Assembly: GCF_900111895.1 (NCBI RefSeq)
Contig: NZ_FOKB01000007.1
Location: forward strand, 1-64,000
DNA length: 64,000 nucleotides
Origin: Pseudomonas simiae
GTDB taxonomy: Bacteria > Pseudomonadota > Gammaproteobacteria > Pseudomonadales > Pseudomonadaceae
Reading direction: 5' to 3'
In this document: piece by piece, positions 34,945 to 43,232 of the stretch
Layout: every line of letters starts with the position of its first letter
How positions within the stretch are numbered: position 1 is the stretch's first letter
Program-made: the position numbers and the translations under genes
The notes under the pieces: model-generated
Seen by the model: the letters and a program-made list of their open reading frames with translations, nothing else
What the model was told of the DNA's origin: nothing
The model's database searches: none

Positions 34945-37863
34945 ATGCCCAAAGGATTGATTCGCGCCGCTGGCGCCTTGTTGACCGCACTCGCCCTGTA
35001 CAGCTTGCTGGGCTTCCTGATTCTCCCTGGTGTCGCGCTGCGCATTGCCAACCAGCAACTGGCCAATTACGCCACAGTGCCGGCGCGGATCGAGCGGATC
35101 GAGCTCAATCCGTTCAGCCTGGAAGTGACAGCATGGGGGTTGAAAATCGGTGACCCAGGCAAGGAACAGCTGGGATTCGAACGCCTCTACGCCAACCTGC
35201 AGATCGACAGCCTCTGGACCCGCGCCCTGCACCTGGCAGATATACAACTGGACAAACCCAAGACCGAGCTGCTCTTCGACAAGTCCGGCCAATTAAACCT
35301 CGCGCAGTTGTTCAAATTGCCGCCCAGCGAGCCGACCCCGACCGATCCGAATGCCAAGCCGTTTCCGCTGCGCATAGACAGCATCAAGCTGGCCGGCGGC
35401 TATGTGCATTTTGAAGACTTGCGCCCCAGCGAGCCCATCGAATTCCTCTACGACAAGCTCGACTTCGAGCTGAAGAACCTCAGTACCCTGCCTGAAGACA
35501 ACGCCGATATGACGTTGGTGGCAGCCGGGCCTGAAGGCGGGCAGATCGACTGGAAAGGTAATTTCAGCCTGGTGCCGATGACTTCCGAGGGCACATTGAA
35601 AGTCACCGATGGCAAGATGAAAGCCTGGTGGCCCTACGTACGCGACGCACTGCCCTTGGTACTGGAAGACGGCGTGCTCAACTTCAGCACCGCGTACAAG
35701 TTCAGCCTGGCCAAAGAGACCGAACTGAACCTCACCAACACCGCCGCCAGCATCGCGCCGTTTGCCATCAAGGCGCCTGACGGCCGCCCCTTGGTGCGCC
35801 TGGAGCGCCTGGACATCAGCGAAACGACGGTAGACCTCGCCAAACAGCAGGTTATCGTTGGCAAGATCCGCAGCAACAAACTGGAAACCTGGGCCGCGCT
35901 CGAAGCGGATGGGCAATTGGACTGGCAGAAACTGTTCGCCAGCCAACCCAGCAAACCGGACTCGGCGTCCGAGCCCAAAAATGCACCCGCCACCGCCGGC
36001 TCGCCAAAAGCTGAACCCGTCGCGCCAGGCAAGCCTTGGCAAGTGCTGCTCAAGGACGTGCAACTGCGCAACTATCAGGTGCACCTGGCTGACCGTCAGG
36101 CCAAGCCGGCGGTCGCGTTGGAAGTCGGCCCGCTGAACGTCGATGTGCAGAACTTCGATAGCCTCAACCAGAGCCCATTCACGTTGAAAGTCGACACGGG
36201 CCTGGGCAAGCAGGGCAAGGTTCAGGCGACCGGCGAGGTCAACCTCAACCCGGTCAGCGCCAAGTTGAAAGTGAATACCCAGGACATCGACCTGCGGGTC
36301 GCCCAGTCCTATATCAGCCCGTTCATCCGCCTGGAACTGCGTAGCGGCATGCTCGGCAGCAATCTCGATGTGAACCTGAAAAGCACTGATCCCTTGAAGC
36401 TACAGGTTACGGGCCGGGCACAGGTTGACCAGTTGCACACCCTGGATACCCTCAAGACCCGCGACTTCCTCAAATGGCAACGCCTGGTGCTCGAGGGCGT
36501 GAACTATCAGCACGGCGACAGCCTGTCGATCGACAAGGTCAACCTGCTGCAGCCCTATGCACGTTTCATGATCAACGATGACCGCACCACCAACGTTGAT
36601 GACCTGTTGATTCCACAACCCGCCGACAAAACGCCCAAGGCCGCCAGCAAGGAAAAGCCGTTGGGCATTCGTATCGGTCAGATTGCGATCAACGACGGTT
36701 CGGCCAACTTTGCCGACTTCAGCCTTACGCCTAACTTCGCGACGGCGATTCAACAGCTCAACGGGCAGATCGGCACCATCGACAGTCGCCAGGCCAAACC
36801 GGCCAGCGTCGATATCAAAGGCAAGGTTGACCGTTATGCGCCGGTGACCATCAAGGGCAGTGTGAACCCATTCGACCCGATGGCGTCGCTGGATATCGCA
36901 ACAAGCTTTAAACGCGTAGAGCTGACCACCTTGACGCCCTACTCCGGCAAGTTCGCCGGTTTCCGTATCCGCAAGGGTCGACTGAACCTCGACCTGCACT
37001 ACGTGATCACCAAAGGCCAACTGAAGGCCGAGAACAAAGTGGTGGTCGAACAATTGCAACTGGGTGAAAAAGTCGACAGCGCCGATGCCGTGGACTTGCC
37101 GATTCGCCTGGCAATCGCGTTGCTCAAGGACACTGACGGCAAAATCTCGATCGAACTGCCGGTGACGGGTGACCTGAATAACCCGCAGTTCAGCGTGATG
37201 CCAATTGTCTGGCAGACCCTGCGCAACCTGGTGGTGCGTGCAGCGACGGCGCCGTTCAAGTTTATTGGTGGCCTGGTGACGGGCGGCGGCTCGGAAGACC
37301 TTGGCAACGTATCGTTCGCCGCTGGCTCCAGCGAACTGAACAAGGATGCTGAAGGCGCCCTGAACACGTTGGCCAAAGCACTGAAAGAACGCCCTACCCT
37401 GCGCCTGGAGATCGAAGGCACAGCGGCGGCCAGCAGCGATGGACCAATCCTGGCGGCCCAACGACTGGAGCGTGAATACCAGTACAACTACTACAAGATT
37501 CTTCAGCGGCGTGGAGACAAGGTGCCGGCCCAGGCATCGTTGCTTGTCGTCCCCGAGAAGGAAAAAGCGCCATTGCTGGAAGGCATCTACCGCACTCGCC
37601 TGAAACAACAACCACCGGCCGAATGGAAAGACCTGAGCAGCGATGACCGTAGCACGAAGCTTCGTGACGGCGTGATCAAGTTCTGGAGTAGCAGTGACGT
37701 GCTGCTGCGCCAACTCGGCCAGGACCGTGCCAGCACCATCAAGGACTACCTGGTGGATAAAGGACAGTTGGAGGATGACCGGGTGTACTTCATCGATGCC
37801 AACCTGGGGCAGGCAGAGAAGGATGGGCGGGTGGTGACACCGATGCATCTGGATGCCGAGTAA
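34945..37863 (+). CDS. Large DUF748 (AsmA-like) envelope protein
   Basis: A 972-residue protein with one N-terminal membrane anchor (about residues 8-30) and a long periplasmic part. The part after the anchor (QQLANYATVPARIERIELNP) and the repeated beta-rich blocks are typical of DUF748, a family related to AsmA/TamB-type lipid-transport bridges. The C-terminal 170 residues have an OmpA-like pattern (SFAAGSSELNKDAEGALNTL), although the peptidoglycan-binding residues are not clear. Its role is probably in envelope homeostasis and is unproven. Confidence 0.82.
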   Translation: MPKGLIRAAGALLTALALYSLLGFLILPGVALRIANQQLANYATVPARIERIELNPFSLEVTAWGLKIGDPGKEQLGFERLYANLQIDSLWTRALHLADIQLDKPKTELLFDKSGQLNLAQLFKLPPSEPTPTDPNAKPFPLRIDSIKLAGGYVHFEDLRPSEPIEFLYDKLDFELKNLSTLPEDNADMTLVAAGPEGGQIDWKGNFSLVPMTSEGTLKVTDGKMKAWWPYVRDALPLVLEDGVLNFSTAYKFSLAKETELNLTNTAASIAPFAIKAPDGRPLVRLERLDISETTVDLAKQQVIVGKIRSNKLETWAALEADGQLDWQKLFASQPSKPDSASEPKNAPATAGSPKAEPVAPGKPWQVLLKDVQLRNYQVHLADRQAKPAVALEVGPLNVDVQNFDSLNQSPFTLKVDTGLGKQGKVQATGEVNLNPVSAKLKVNTQDIDLRVAQSYISPFIRLELRSGMLGSNLDVNLKSTDPLKLQVTGRAQVDQLHTLDTLKTRDFLKWQRLVLEGVNYQHGDSLSIDKVNLLQPYARFMINDDRTTNVDDLLIPQPADKTPKAASKEKPLGIRIGQIAINDGSANFADFSLTPNFATAIQQLNGQIGTIDSRQAKPASVDIKGKVDRYAPVTIKGSVNPFDPMASLDIATSFKRVELTTLTPYSGKFAGFRIRKGRLNLDLHYVITKGQLKAENKVVVEQLQLGEKVDSADAVDLPIRLAIALLKDTDGKISIELPVTGDLNNPQFSVMPIVWQTLRNLVVRAATAPFKFIGGLVTGGGSEDLGNVSFAAGSSELNKDAEGALNTLAKALKERPTLRLEIEGTAAASSDGPILAAQRLEREYQYNYYKILQRRGDKVPAQASLLVVPEKEKAPLLEGIYRTRLKQQPPAEWKDLSSDDRSTKLRDGVIKFWSSSDVLLRQLGQDRASTIKDYLVDKGQLEDDRVYFIDANLGQAEKDGRVVTPMHLDAE

Positions 37864-37891
37864 ACCGGCCCCCATACACATCTGAAAGTGA

Positions 37892-37970
37892 GAGCGGGCT
37901 TGCTCGCGAATACGGAGTGTCAGTCACAATATTGTCGACTGAAACGCTGTATTCGCGAGCAAGCCCGCTC
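37892..37970. repeat. REPIN (paired inverted REP sequences)
   Basis: A 22-base REP beginning GAGCGGGCTTGCTCGCGAAT (37892-37913) is followed after 35 bases by its exact inverted copy (37949-37970). This REP-spacer-REP layout of about 80 bases is the REPIN form of mobile short repeats spread by RAYT transposases in P. fluorescens-group genomes. It lies in the gap between the DUF748 gene and the convergent BON gene. Confidence 0.9.
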
Positions 37971-38020
37971 CCACATTTGATCTTCATAAACCTACAAAAT
38001 GTATCCGACCCACAATAGAA

Positions 38021-38048
38021 CAGGCCCCAACACAAGTGCCGGGGCCTG
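38021..38048 (-). terminator. Possible terminator hairpin after the BON gene
   Basis: CAGGCCCC (38021-38028) pairs with GGGGCCTG (38041-38048). It is convergent to both neighbours, and the T content after it is weak. A second small stem (GACCACA / TGTGGTC, about 38054-38071) lies between it and the gene at 38155. Confidence 0.5.
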
Positions 38049-38154
38049 TAATGACCACATCCGTGTGGTCGGTCGCATGAACTCCAGAGGTGCATCAGGT
38101 GGATATCTAACTCACCCTAAGCCGCCGCCGTCCAGTCCAGACGAAACGGGTGCG

Positions 38155-38775
38155 TTACTCTGCTTTCAGGCCATCGGCCGATACAGCTTTAACGCCTTTG
38201 ATTTTCTTGGTGATGTTCACCGCGGTAGTTTTCTGAGCTTCAGTGACCGGTGCGGTCGAAGACAGGGACACTACGCCTTTGTTGGTTTCGACTTTGATGT
38301 CGGTACCAGGAATGCCTTTCTCAGTAACCAGGTCAGCTTTTACTTTGGTGGTGATCCAAGTGTCCGAAGTGGACTCTTTGGCACCTGCAGCTGCGCTTTT
38401 GGTTTTGTCGACGTTGTCAGCCTTGGTCGCGCCGCCAGCCAGCAGGCCATCAGCCGATACGGCAGTTACACCTTTGATTTTCTTGGTGATAGCTACGGCA
38501 GTCTCTTTTTGCGCGTCCGAGATAGCTACATCCGAAGAGAGGGAAACCACGCCTTTGTTGGTTTCAACCTTAATGTCAGAACCTGGAATGCCTTTTTCGG
38601 TCAACAGGTCGGCTTTAACTTTGGTGGTGATCCAAGTGTCAGAAGTAGCTTCCTTGGCCTTGGTAGCTTCACCAGCTGCAAGGGTCATTGGCGCTTGGGA
38701 AGTCTGAGCAAAGGCAACGTTAGCACCCATGGCCAGGGTCAGAGCGGTAGCAGTAGCGAGAGCGAACTTCTTCAT
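38155..38775 (-). CDS. Periplasmic protein with two BON domains (OsmY-like)
   Basis: A 206-residue protein with a Sec signal (residues 1-23, ending NVAFA) and two BON domains (about 43-111 and 134-202). The domains agree at about 57 of 69 positions by hand count, and both contain TSDTWITTKVKADL and ETNKGVVSLSS. BON proteins bind phospholipid and are induced by osmotic stress in enterobacteria. The near identity points to a recent internal duplication. A lysine/alanine-rich linker joins the domains. Confidence 0.88.
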   Translation of the reverse strand: MKKFALATATALTLAMGANVAFAQTSQAPMTLAAGEATKAKEATSDTWITTKVKADLLTEKGIPGSDIKVETNKGVVSLSSDVAISDAQKETAVAITKKIKGVTAVSADGLLAGGATKADNVDKTKSAAAGAKESTSDTWITTKVKADLVTEKGIPGTDIKVETNKGVVSLSSTAPVTEAQKTTAVNITKKIKGVKAVSADGLKAE

Positions 38776-39020
38776 ACGAGTAACTCCTGTTTTATTAAAA
38801 ATCTGCAGTGCGTAAACCTTGATGCTGCAGCGTTAACAGGGATATTGCAGGCAGTGTGCCAAGTCGCGAACGGCGATTAAATCCTTATAAAACAATGAGT
38901 TAAGAAAACAGCTAATTTTCGGAATCGTGCATCTTGCATGAAAGCCCCCGCCTCTGCATGCAAGTTGCGGCTTTTGGATTTTGCTAAGCGGCTGATTTCC
39001 CGACATTTTCCCCCAGGCAT

Positions 39021-39044
39021 AAAAAAAGGACTCCGAAGAGTCCT
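39021..39044 (-). terminator. Intrinsic terminator of pnp
   Basis: AGGACTC (39027-39033) pairs with GAGTCCT (39038-39044) around a four-base loop. The complement of 39021-39027 gives a seven-T run on the minus strand, 27 bases past the pnp stop. Confidence 0.92.
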
Positions 39045-39070
39045 CTTTTTCAGCTGAACGCTTGGGGCGA

Positions 39071-41176
39071 TTAAACGCCCGAAGCCTTGGCTGCTGCTAC
39101 GTCCTTGATGGACAGCTTGATACGGCCGCGGTTATCCACGTCCAGCACCAGCACTTCCACTTCCTGGCCTTCTTTCAGGATGTCGGTCACTTTCTCAACG
39201 CGAGCGTCGCTCAGCATGGAGATGTGAACCAGACCGTCCTTGCCCGGCAGGATGTTGACGAATGCACCGAAGTCGACGATGCGTTCAACCTTACCCACGT
39301 AGATCTTGCCGATCTCGGCTTCTGCGGTGATGCCCAGTACGCGCTGACGTGCTGCTTCAGCCGCTTCCTTGGTTTCGCCGAAGATCTTGATCGAGCCATC
39401 GTCTTCGATGTCGATCGAAGCCTTGGTCTCTTCGCAGATCGCACGGATAGTCGCGCCGCCTTTACCGATGACATCACGGATTTTGTCGGTGTCGATTTTC
39501 ATCGCGATCATGGTCGGAGCATTTTCCGACAGCTCGGTACGCGACTGACCAATGATCTGGTTCATCTGGCCGAGGATGTTCAGGCGCGCTTCCAGGGCTT
39601 GGCCCAGGGCGATTTCCATGATCTCTTCGGTGATGCCCTTGATCTTGATGTCCATCTGCAGCGCGGTCACACCTTTGGCGGTACCGGCTACTTTGAAGTC
39701 CATGTCGCCCAGGTGGTCTTCGTCACCCAGGATGTCGGTCAGGATGGCGAACTTCTCGCCTTCTTTAACCAGACCCATGGCGATACCGGCAACCGGTGCC
39801 TTCATCGGCACACCAGCATCCATCAGCGCCAGGGAAGCACCGCAAACGGACGCCATGGAGCTGGAACCGTTGGACTCGGTGATTTCCGAGACCACACGGA
39901 TGGTGTACGGGAACACGTCAGCGGCAGGCAGCATGGCTGCGATCGAACGACGGGCCAGACGGCCGTGACCGATTTCGCGACGACCAGCGCCACCCATGCG
40001 ACCACACTCACCTACCGAGAACGGTGGGAAGTTGTAGTGCAGCATGAACGGGTCTTTTTTCTCGCCTTCCAGGGTGTCCAGCAATTGTGCGTCACGGGCG
40101 GTGCCCAGGGTCGCGACGACCAGAGCCTGAGTCTCACCACGGGTGAACAGCGCCGAACCGTGAGTCTTTGGCAGAACGCCAACTTCGATGTTCAGCGGAC
40201 GTACGGTGCGGGTGTCACGACCGTCGATACGTGGCTTGCCGTTAACGATGTTTTCGCGAACGGTACGGTATTCGATTTCACCGAAAGCCGCTTTAACGTC
40301 GCTGGCGGAAGGCTGGCCTTCTTCACCGGACAGCTTGGCAACAACCTGATCCTTCAGCTCGCCCAGACGAGCGTAACGGTCGGCCTTGACGGTGATGGTG
40401 TAGGCGTCGGAGATGGCAGCGCCGAACTCGGAGCGGATGGCGCCCAGCAGCTCGGTGGCTTCGGCTTGTGGAGCCCAGGTCCAGGTTGGCTTGGCAGCTT
40501 CTGCGGCCAGCTCGGTGACGGCCTTGATAACGGCCTGGAACTCGTCGTGCGCGAACAGTACGGCACCCAGCATCTGGTCTTCGGTCAGCTCTTTGGCTTC
40601 CGATTCAACCATCAACACGGCTTCCGAGGTACCGGCGACGACCATGTCCAGGCTCGAAGCTTTCTGTTGCTCGTAAGTCGGGTTCAGCAGGTAGCCGGTG
40701 CTTTCGTGGAAAGCAACGCGGGCTGCGCCGATCGGACCATCGAAAGGAATGCCGGAGATCGCTAGGGCAGCCGAAGTACCGATCATCGCAGCGATGTCCG
40801 GATCGGTCTTTTTGCTGGTGGAAACGACGGTGCAGACAACCTGCACTTCGTTCATGAAGCCTTCTGGGAACAGCGGACGGATCGGACGGTCGATCAGTCG
40901 GGAAGTCAGGGTTTCTTTCTCGGAAGGACGGCCTTCGCGCTTGAAGAAACCGCCAGGGATCTTACCGGCAGCGTAAGTCTTTTCCTGGTAGTGAACGGAA
41001 AGAGGGAAGAAGCCTTTGCTCGGGTCAGCGGTCTTGGCGCCAACAACGGTCACCAGAACGGTAACGTCGTCGTCAACGGTAACCAGCACTGCGCCGGAGG
41101 CTTGACGGGCGATACGGCCTGTCTCGAGGGTAACGGTCGACTGACCGAACTGGAATTTTTTGATAACCGGGTTCAC
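39071..41176 (-). CDS. pnp: Polyribonucleotide nucleotidyltransferase (PNPase)
   Basis: A 701-residue phosphorolytic 3'-5' exoribonuclease and degradosome member. Two RNase PH domains flank a helical linker. A KH domain (RDVIGKGGATIRAICEE) and an S1 domain (IYVGKVERIVDFGAFVNILP) end the protein. It lies 195 bases after rpsO in the usual order. In E. coli the leader is cut by RNase III for autocontrol, but I could not mark an equivalent stem with confidence. Confidence 0.97.
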   Translation of the reverse strand: MNPVIKKFQFGQSTVTLETGRIARQASGAVLVTVDDDVTVLVTVVGAKTADPSKGFFPLSVHYQEKTYAAGKIPGGFFKREGRPSEKETLTSRLIDRPIRPLFPEGFMNEVQVVCTVVSTSKKTDPDIAAMIGTSAALAISGIPFDGPIGAARVAFHESTGYLLNPTYEQQKASSLDMVVAGTSEAVLMVESEAKELTEDQMLGAVLFAHDEFQAVIKAVTELAAEAAKPTWTWAPQAEATELLGAIRSEFGAAISDAYTITVKADRYARLGELKDQVVAKLSGEEGQPSASDVKAAFGEIEYRTVRENIVNGKPRIDGRDTRTVRPLNIEVGVLPKTHGSALFTRGETQALVVATLGTARDAQLLDTLEGEKKDPFMLHYNFPPFSVGECGRMGGAGRREIGHGRLARRSIAAMLPAADVFPYTIRVVSEITESNGSSSMASVCGASLALMDAGVPMKAPVAGIAMGLVKEGEKFAILTDILGDEDHLGDMDFKVAGTAKGVTALQMDIKIKGITEEIMEIALGQALEARLNILGQMNQIIGQSRTELSENAPTMIAMKIDTDKIRDVIGKGGATIRAICEETKASIDIEDDGSIKIFGETKEAAEAARQRVLGITAEAEIGKIYVGKVERIVDFGAFVNILPGKDGLVHISMLSDARVEKVTDILKEGQEVEVLVLDVDNRGRIKLSIKDVAAAKASGV

Positions 41177-41371
41177 GGTGTCCTACCTTCTTTGTGGCTC
41201 TTGGGGGAACTTGTCTTCTTGCGAAATTCTTGGGCAATGTCGGGGATCGGCCCGAACCTGGTCCAGGGTAAAACGTGTATCCAGATAAAACTTGAGGCTG
41301 GGAGCCTACCATGGGCCAGCGGGAATCCCACTGACACACGGCAGACAACCAACCTCTAGCGCAATCGCTTA

Positions 41372-41641
41372 TTAGCGACGCAGACCCAGGCGACCGATCA
41401 GAGTCTGATAACGACCCAGATCCTTGCCTTTCAGGTAGTCCAGCAGCTTACGGCGCTGGTTTACCATGCGGATCAGACCACGACGGGAGTGGTGATCTTT
41501 ACCGTTGGCCTTGAAGTGACCTTGCAGCTTGTTGATGTTGTGGGTCAGCAGTGCAACTTGCACTTCTGGCGAACCAGTGTCACCAACAGCTTGCTGATAG
41601 TCAGCAACGATTTGTGCTTTTTCTTGAACGTCGAGAGCCAT
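41372..41641 (-). CDS. rpsO: 30S ribosomal protein S15
   Basis: An 89-residue four-helix protein that binds 16S rRNA at the central domain early in 30S assembly. It carries the family signature around GKDHHSRRGLIRMVNQRRKL. Between truB and pnp, in the conserved translation operon. Confidence 0.98.
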   Translation of the reverse strand: MALDVQEKAQIVADYQQAVGDTGSPEVQVALLTHNINKLQGHFKANGKDHHSRRGLIRMVNQRRKLLDYLKGKDLGRYQTLIGRLGLRR

Positions 41642-41756
41642 GAGGCAATCCTTTTTTCAGGAAACCACCCAAAGGGCAGTTTCAACAGGCCAGGGACAAA
41701 TCCCTGTATCTAAAAATGAGTGTTGACCGTGCCTGTTAACAGCCACACTCGTTCGG

Positions 41757-42674
41757 TCATTCTGACCGAATCAGTCGACGTGGCGCTATACGCCCGTCTT
41801 CGCTCACTTCACCGATACCGATAAAGCGACCGTTATGATCCTGTACACGCACCATGCCGAACTTCGGGGCATCCGGGGCACGTACCGGCTGGCCGTTGAG
41901 CCAGTAGAACGCGCTATGCTCCGAGAAGTGCAGCAACGGCCAATCGAGCAAACCGCTGTCCGATGGCATCAGGAAGCGATCAACCGCTTCGTTGCCGCCT
42001 TCGGCATGTACCGCTTCCAACTCTTCCAGCGTGACCGTCTGGGCCAGGCTGAAAGGACCGGCCTGGGTGCGTCGCAGTTCTGCAACGTACGCGCCGCAAC
42101 CGAGCTTTTCACCGATATCTTCCACCAGGGTACGAATATAGGTGCCTTTGCTGCAGTCCACGGCCAACCGGGCGGTGTCGCCTTCACAGGCGAGTAATTC
42201 CAAGCGCGCAATAGTAACAGAACGCGGTTCGCGCTCCACTACTTCGCCCGCACGTGCCAGCTTGTAGAGAGGCTGGCCATCACGCTTGAGAGCCGAGTAC
42301 ATCGGCGGTATCTGACTGATTTCCCCACGAAAACCGGGTAAAACAGCTTCAATATCAGCACGACCAACGGTCACGTCGCGAACCTGCAGAACATCACCTT
42401 CGGCGTCGGCCGTGGTGGTGGTCTTGCCCAGTTGCATCAGGGTTTCGTAACCCTTGTCGGAATCGAGCAGGTACTGCGAAAACTTGGTGGCTTCGCCAAA
42501 GCACAACGGCAGTACGCCGGTGGCCAGGGGATCGAGGCTGCCGGTGTGCCCGGCCTTTTCGGCGTTGAGCAACCAGCGGACCTTCTGCAACGCGGCATTG
42601 GAGGTAAAGCCAATAGGCTTGTCGAGCAGAATGATGCCGCTGACGTTGCGACGGATACGTTTGACCTGAGCCAC
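41757..42674 (-). CDS. truB: tRNA pseudouridine(55) synthase
   Basis: A 305-residue enzyme that makes pseudouridine 55 in the T-loop of tRNAs. The catalytic aspartate is in GSLDPLATGVLPLCFG (D48), and DCSKGTYIRTL is also conserved. A C-terminal PUA-like part is present. It starts three bases after rbfA stops. Confidence 0.97.
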   Translation of the reverse strand: MAQVKRIRRNVSGIILLDKPIGFTSNAALQKVRWLLNAEKAGHTGSLDPLATGVLPLCFGEATKFSQYLLDSDKGYETLMQLGKTTTTADAEGDVLQVRDVTVGRADIEAVLPGFRGEISQIPPMYSALKRDGQPLYKLARAGEVVEREPRSVTIARLELLACEGDTARLAVDCSKGTYIRTLVEDIGEKLGCGAYVAELRRTQAGPFSLAQTVTLEELEAVHAEGGNEAVDRFLMPSDSGLLDWPLLHFSEHSAFYWLNGQPVRAPDAPKFGMVRVQDHNGRFIGIGEVSEDGRIAPRRLIRSE

Positions 42675-42677
42675 CGC

Positions 42678-43073
42678 TTACTCCTTGGCGTCTTCAGGTG
42701 TGGACGGGTGCTGGCTGTCTTCGGCCACGGCGCGCTCGATCAATGCCGACAGGTGCGCACCCCGCACGACGCTTTCGTCGTAGTGGAAGTGCAACTGCGG
42801 AACACTGCGCAGCTTCATTTCACGGGCCAACTGCATGCGCAAGAAACCTGCAGCGGAGTTGAGCACCTTGATGCTTTGTGCGATTTCTTCGCTGCTGTCC
42901 TGCCCCATCACGGTGATGAAGATCTTGGCGTGACCCACGTCACGGCTCACTTCTACGGCGGTGATGGTGACCAGGCCAACGCGCGGGTCTTTGACTTCGC
43001 GACGGATCAGTTGGGCCAGCTCGCGCTGCATCTGATCGCCGATTCGCTGGGTACGGCTGTATTCTTTTGCCAT
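42678..43073 (-). CDS. rbfA: 30S ribosome-binding factor A
   Basis: A 131-residue KH-type factor needed for late 30S maturation. Visible are the start SRTQRIGDQMQRELAQLI and the helix-kink-helix motif around VLNSAAGFLRMQLAREM. It lies between infB and truB, with a hairpin in the 159-base gap before it. Confidence 0.97.
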   Translation of the reverse strand: MAKEYSRTQRIGDQMQRELAQLIRREVKDPRVGLVTITAVEVSRDVGHAKIFITVMGQDSSEEIAQSIKVLNSAAGFLRMQLAREMKLRSVPQLHFHYDESVVRGAHLSALIERAVAEDSQHPSTPEDAKE

Positions 43074-43127
43074 GTCTTGTTACCTGTTACTGCCACACGG
43101 TGAAACCCGTGGGGTCTGAAAGCGGCA

Positions 43128-43161
43128 AACGCCCGGCCTGACAAAAGCCAGACCGGGCGTT
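43128..43161 (-). terminator. Stem-loop between infB and rbfA
   Basis: AACGCCCGG (43128-43136) pairs with CCGGGCGTT (43153-43161) around a 16-base loop. Only a short T-stretch follows on the minus strand. It probably sets the ratio of infB to downstream products by partial termination or by protecting the 3' end. Confidence 0.6.
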
Positions 43162-43232
43162 GCGTTTAGAGTCCGTACGCTGCGCGAGGCATTTGCATGC
43201 CCACACGCGGCGTGGCTCCGGAAGTGCGCGAG

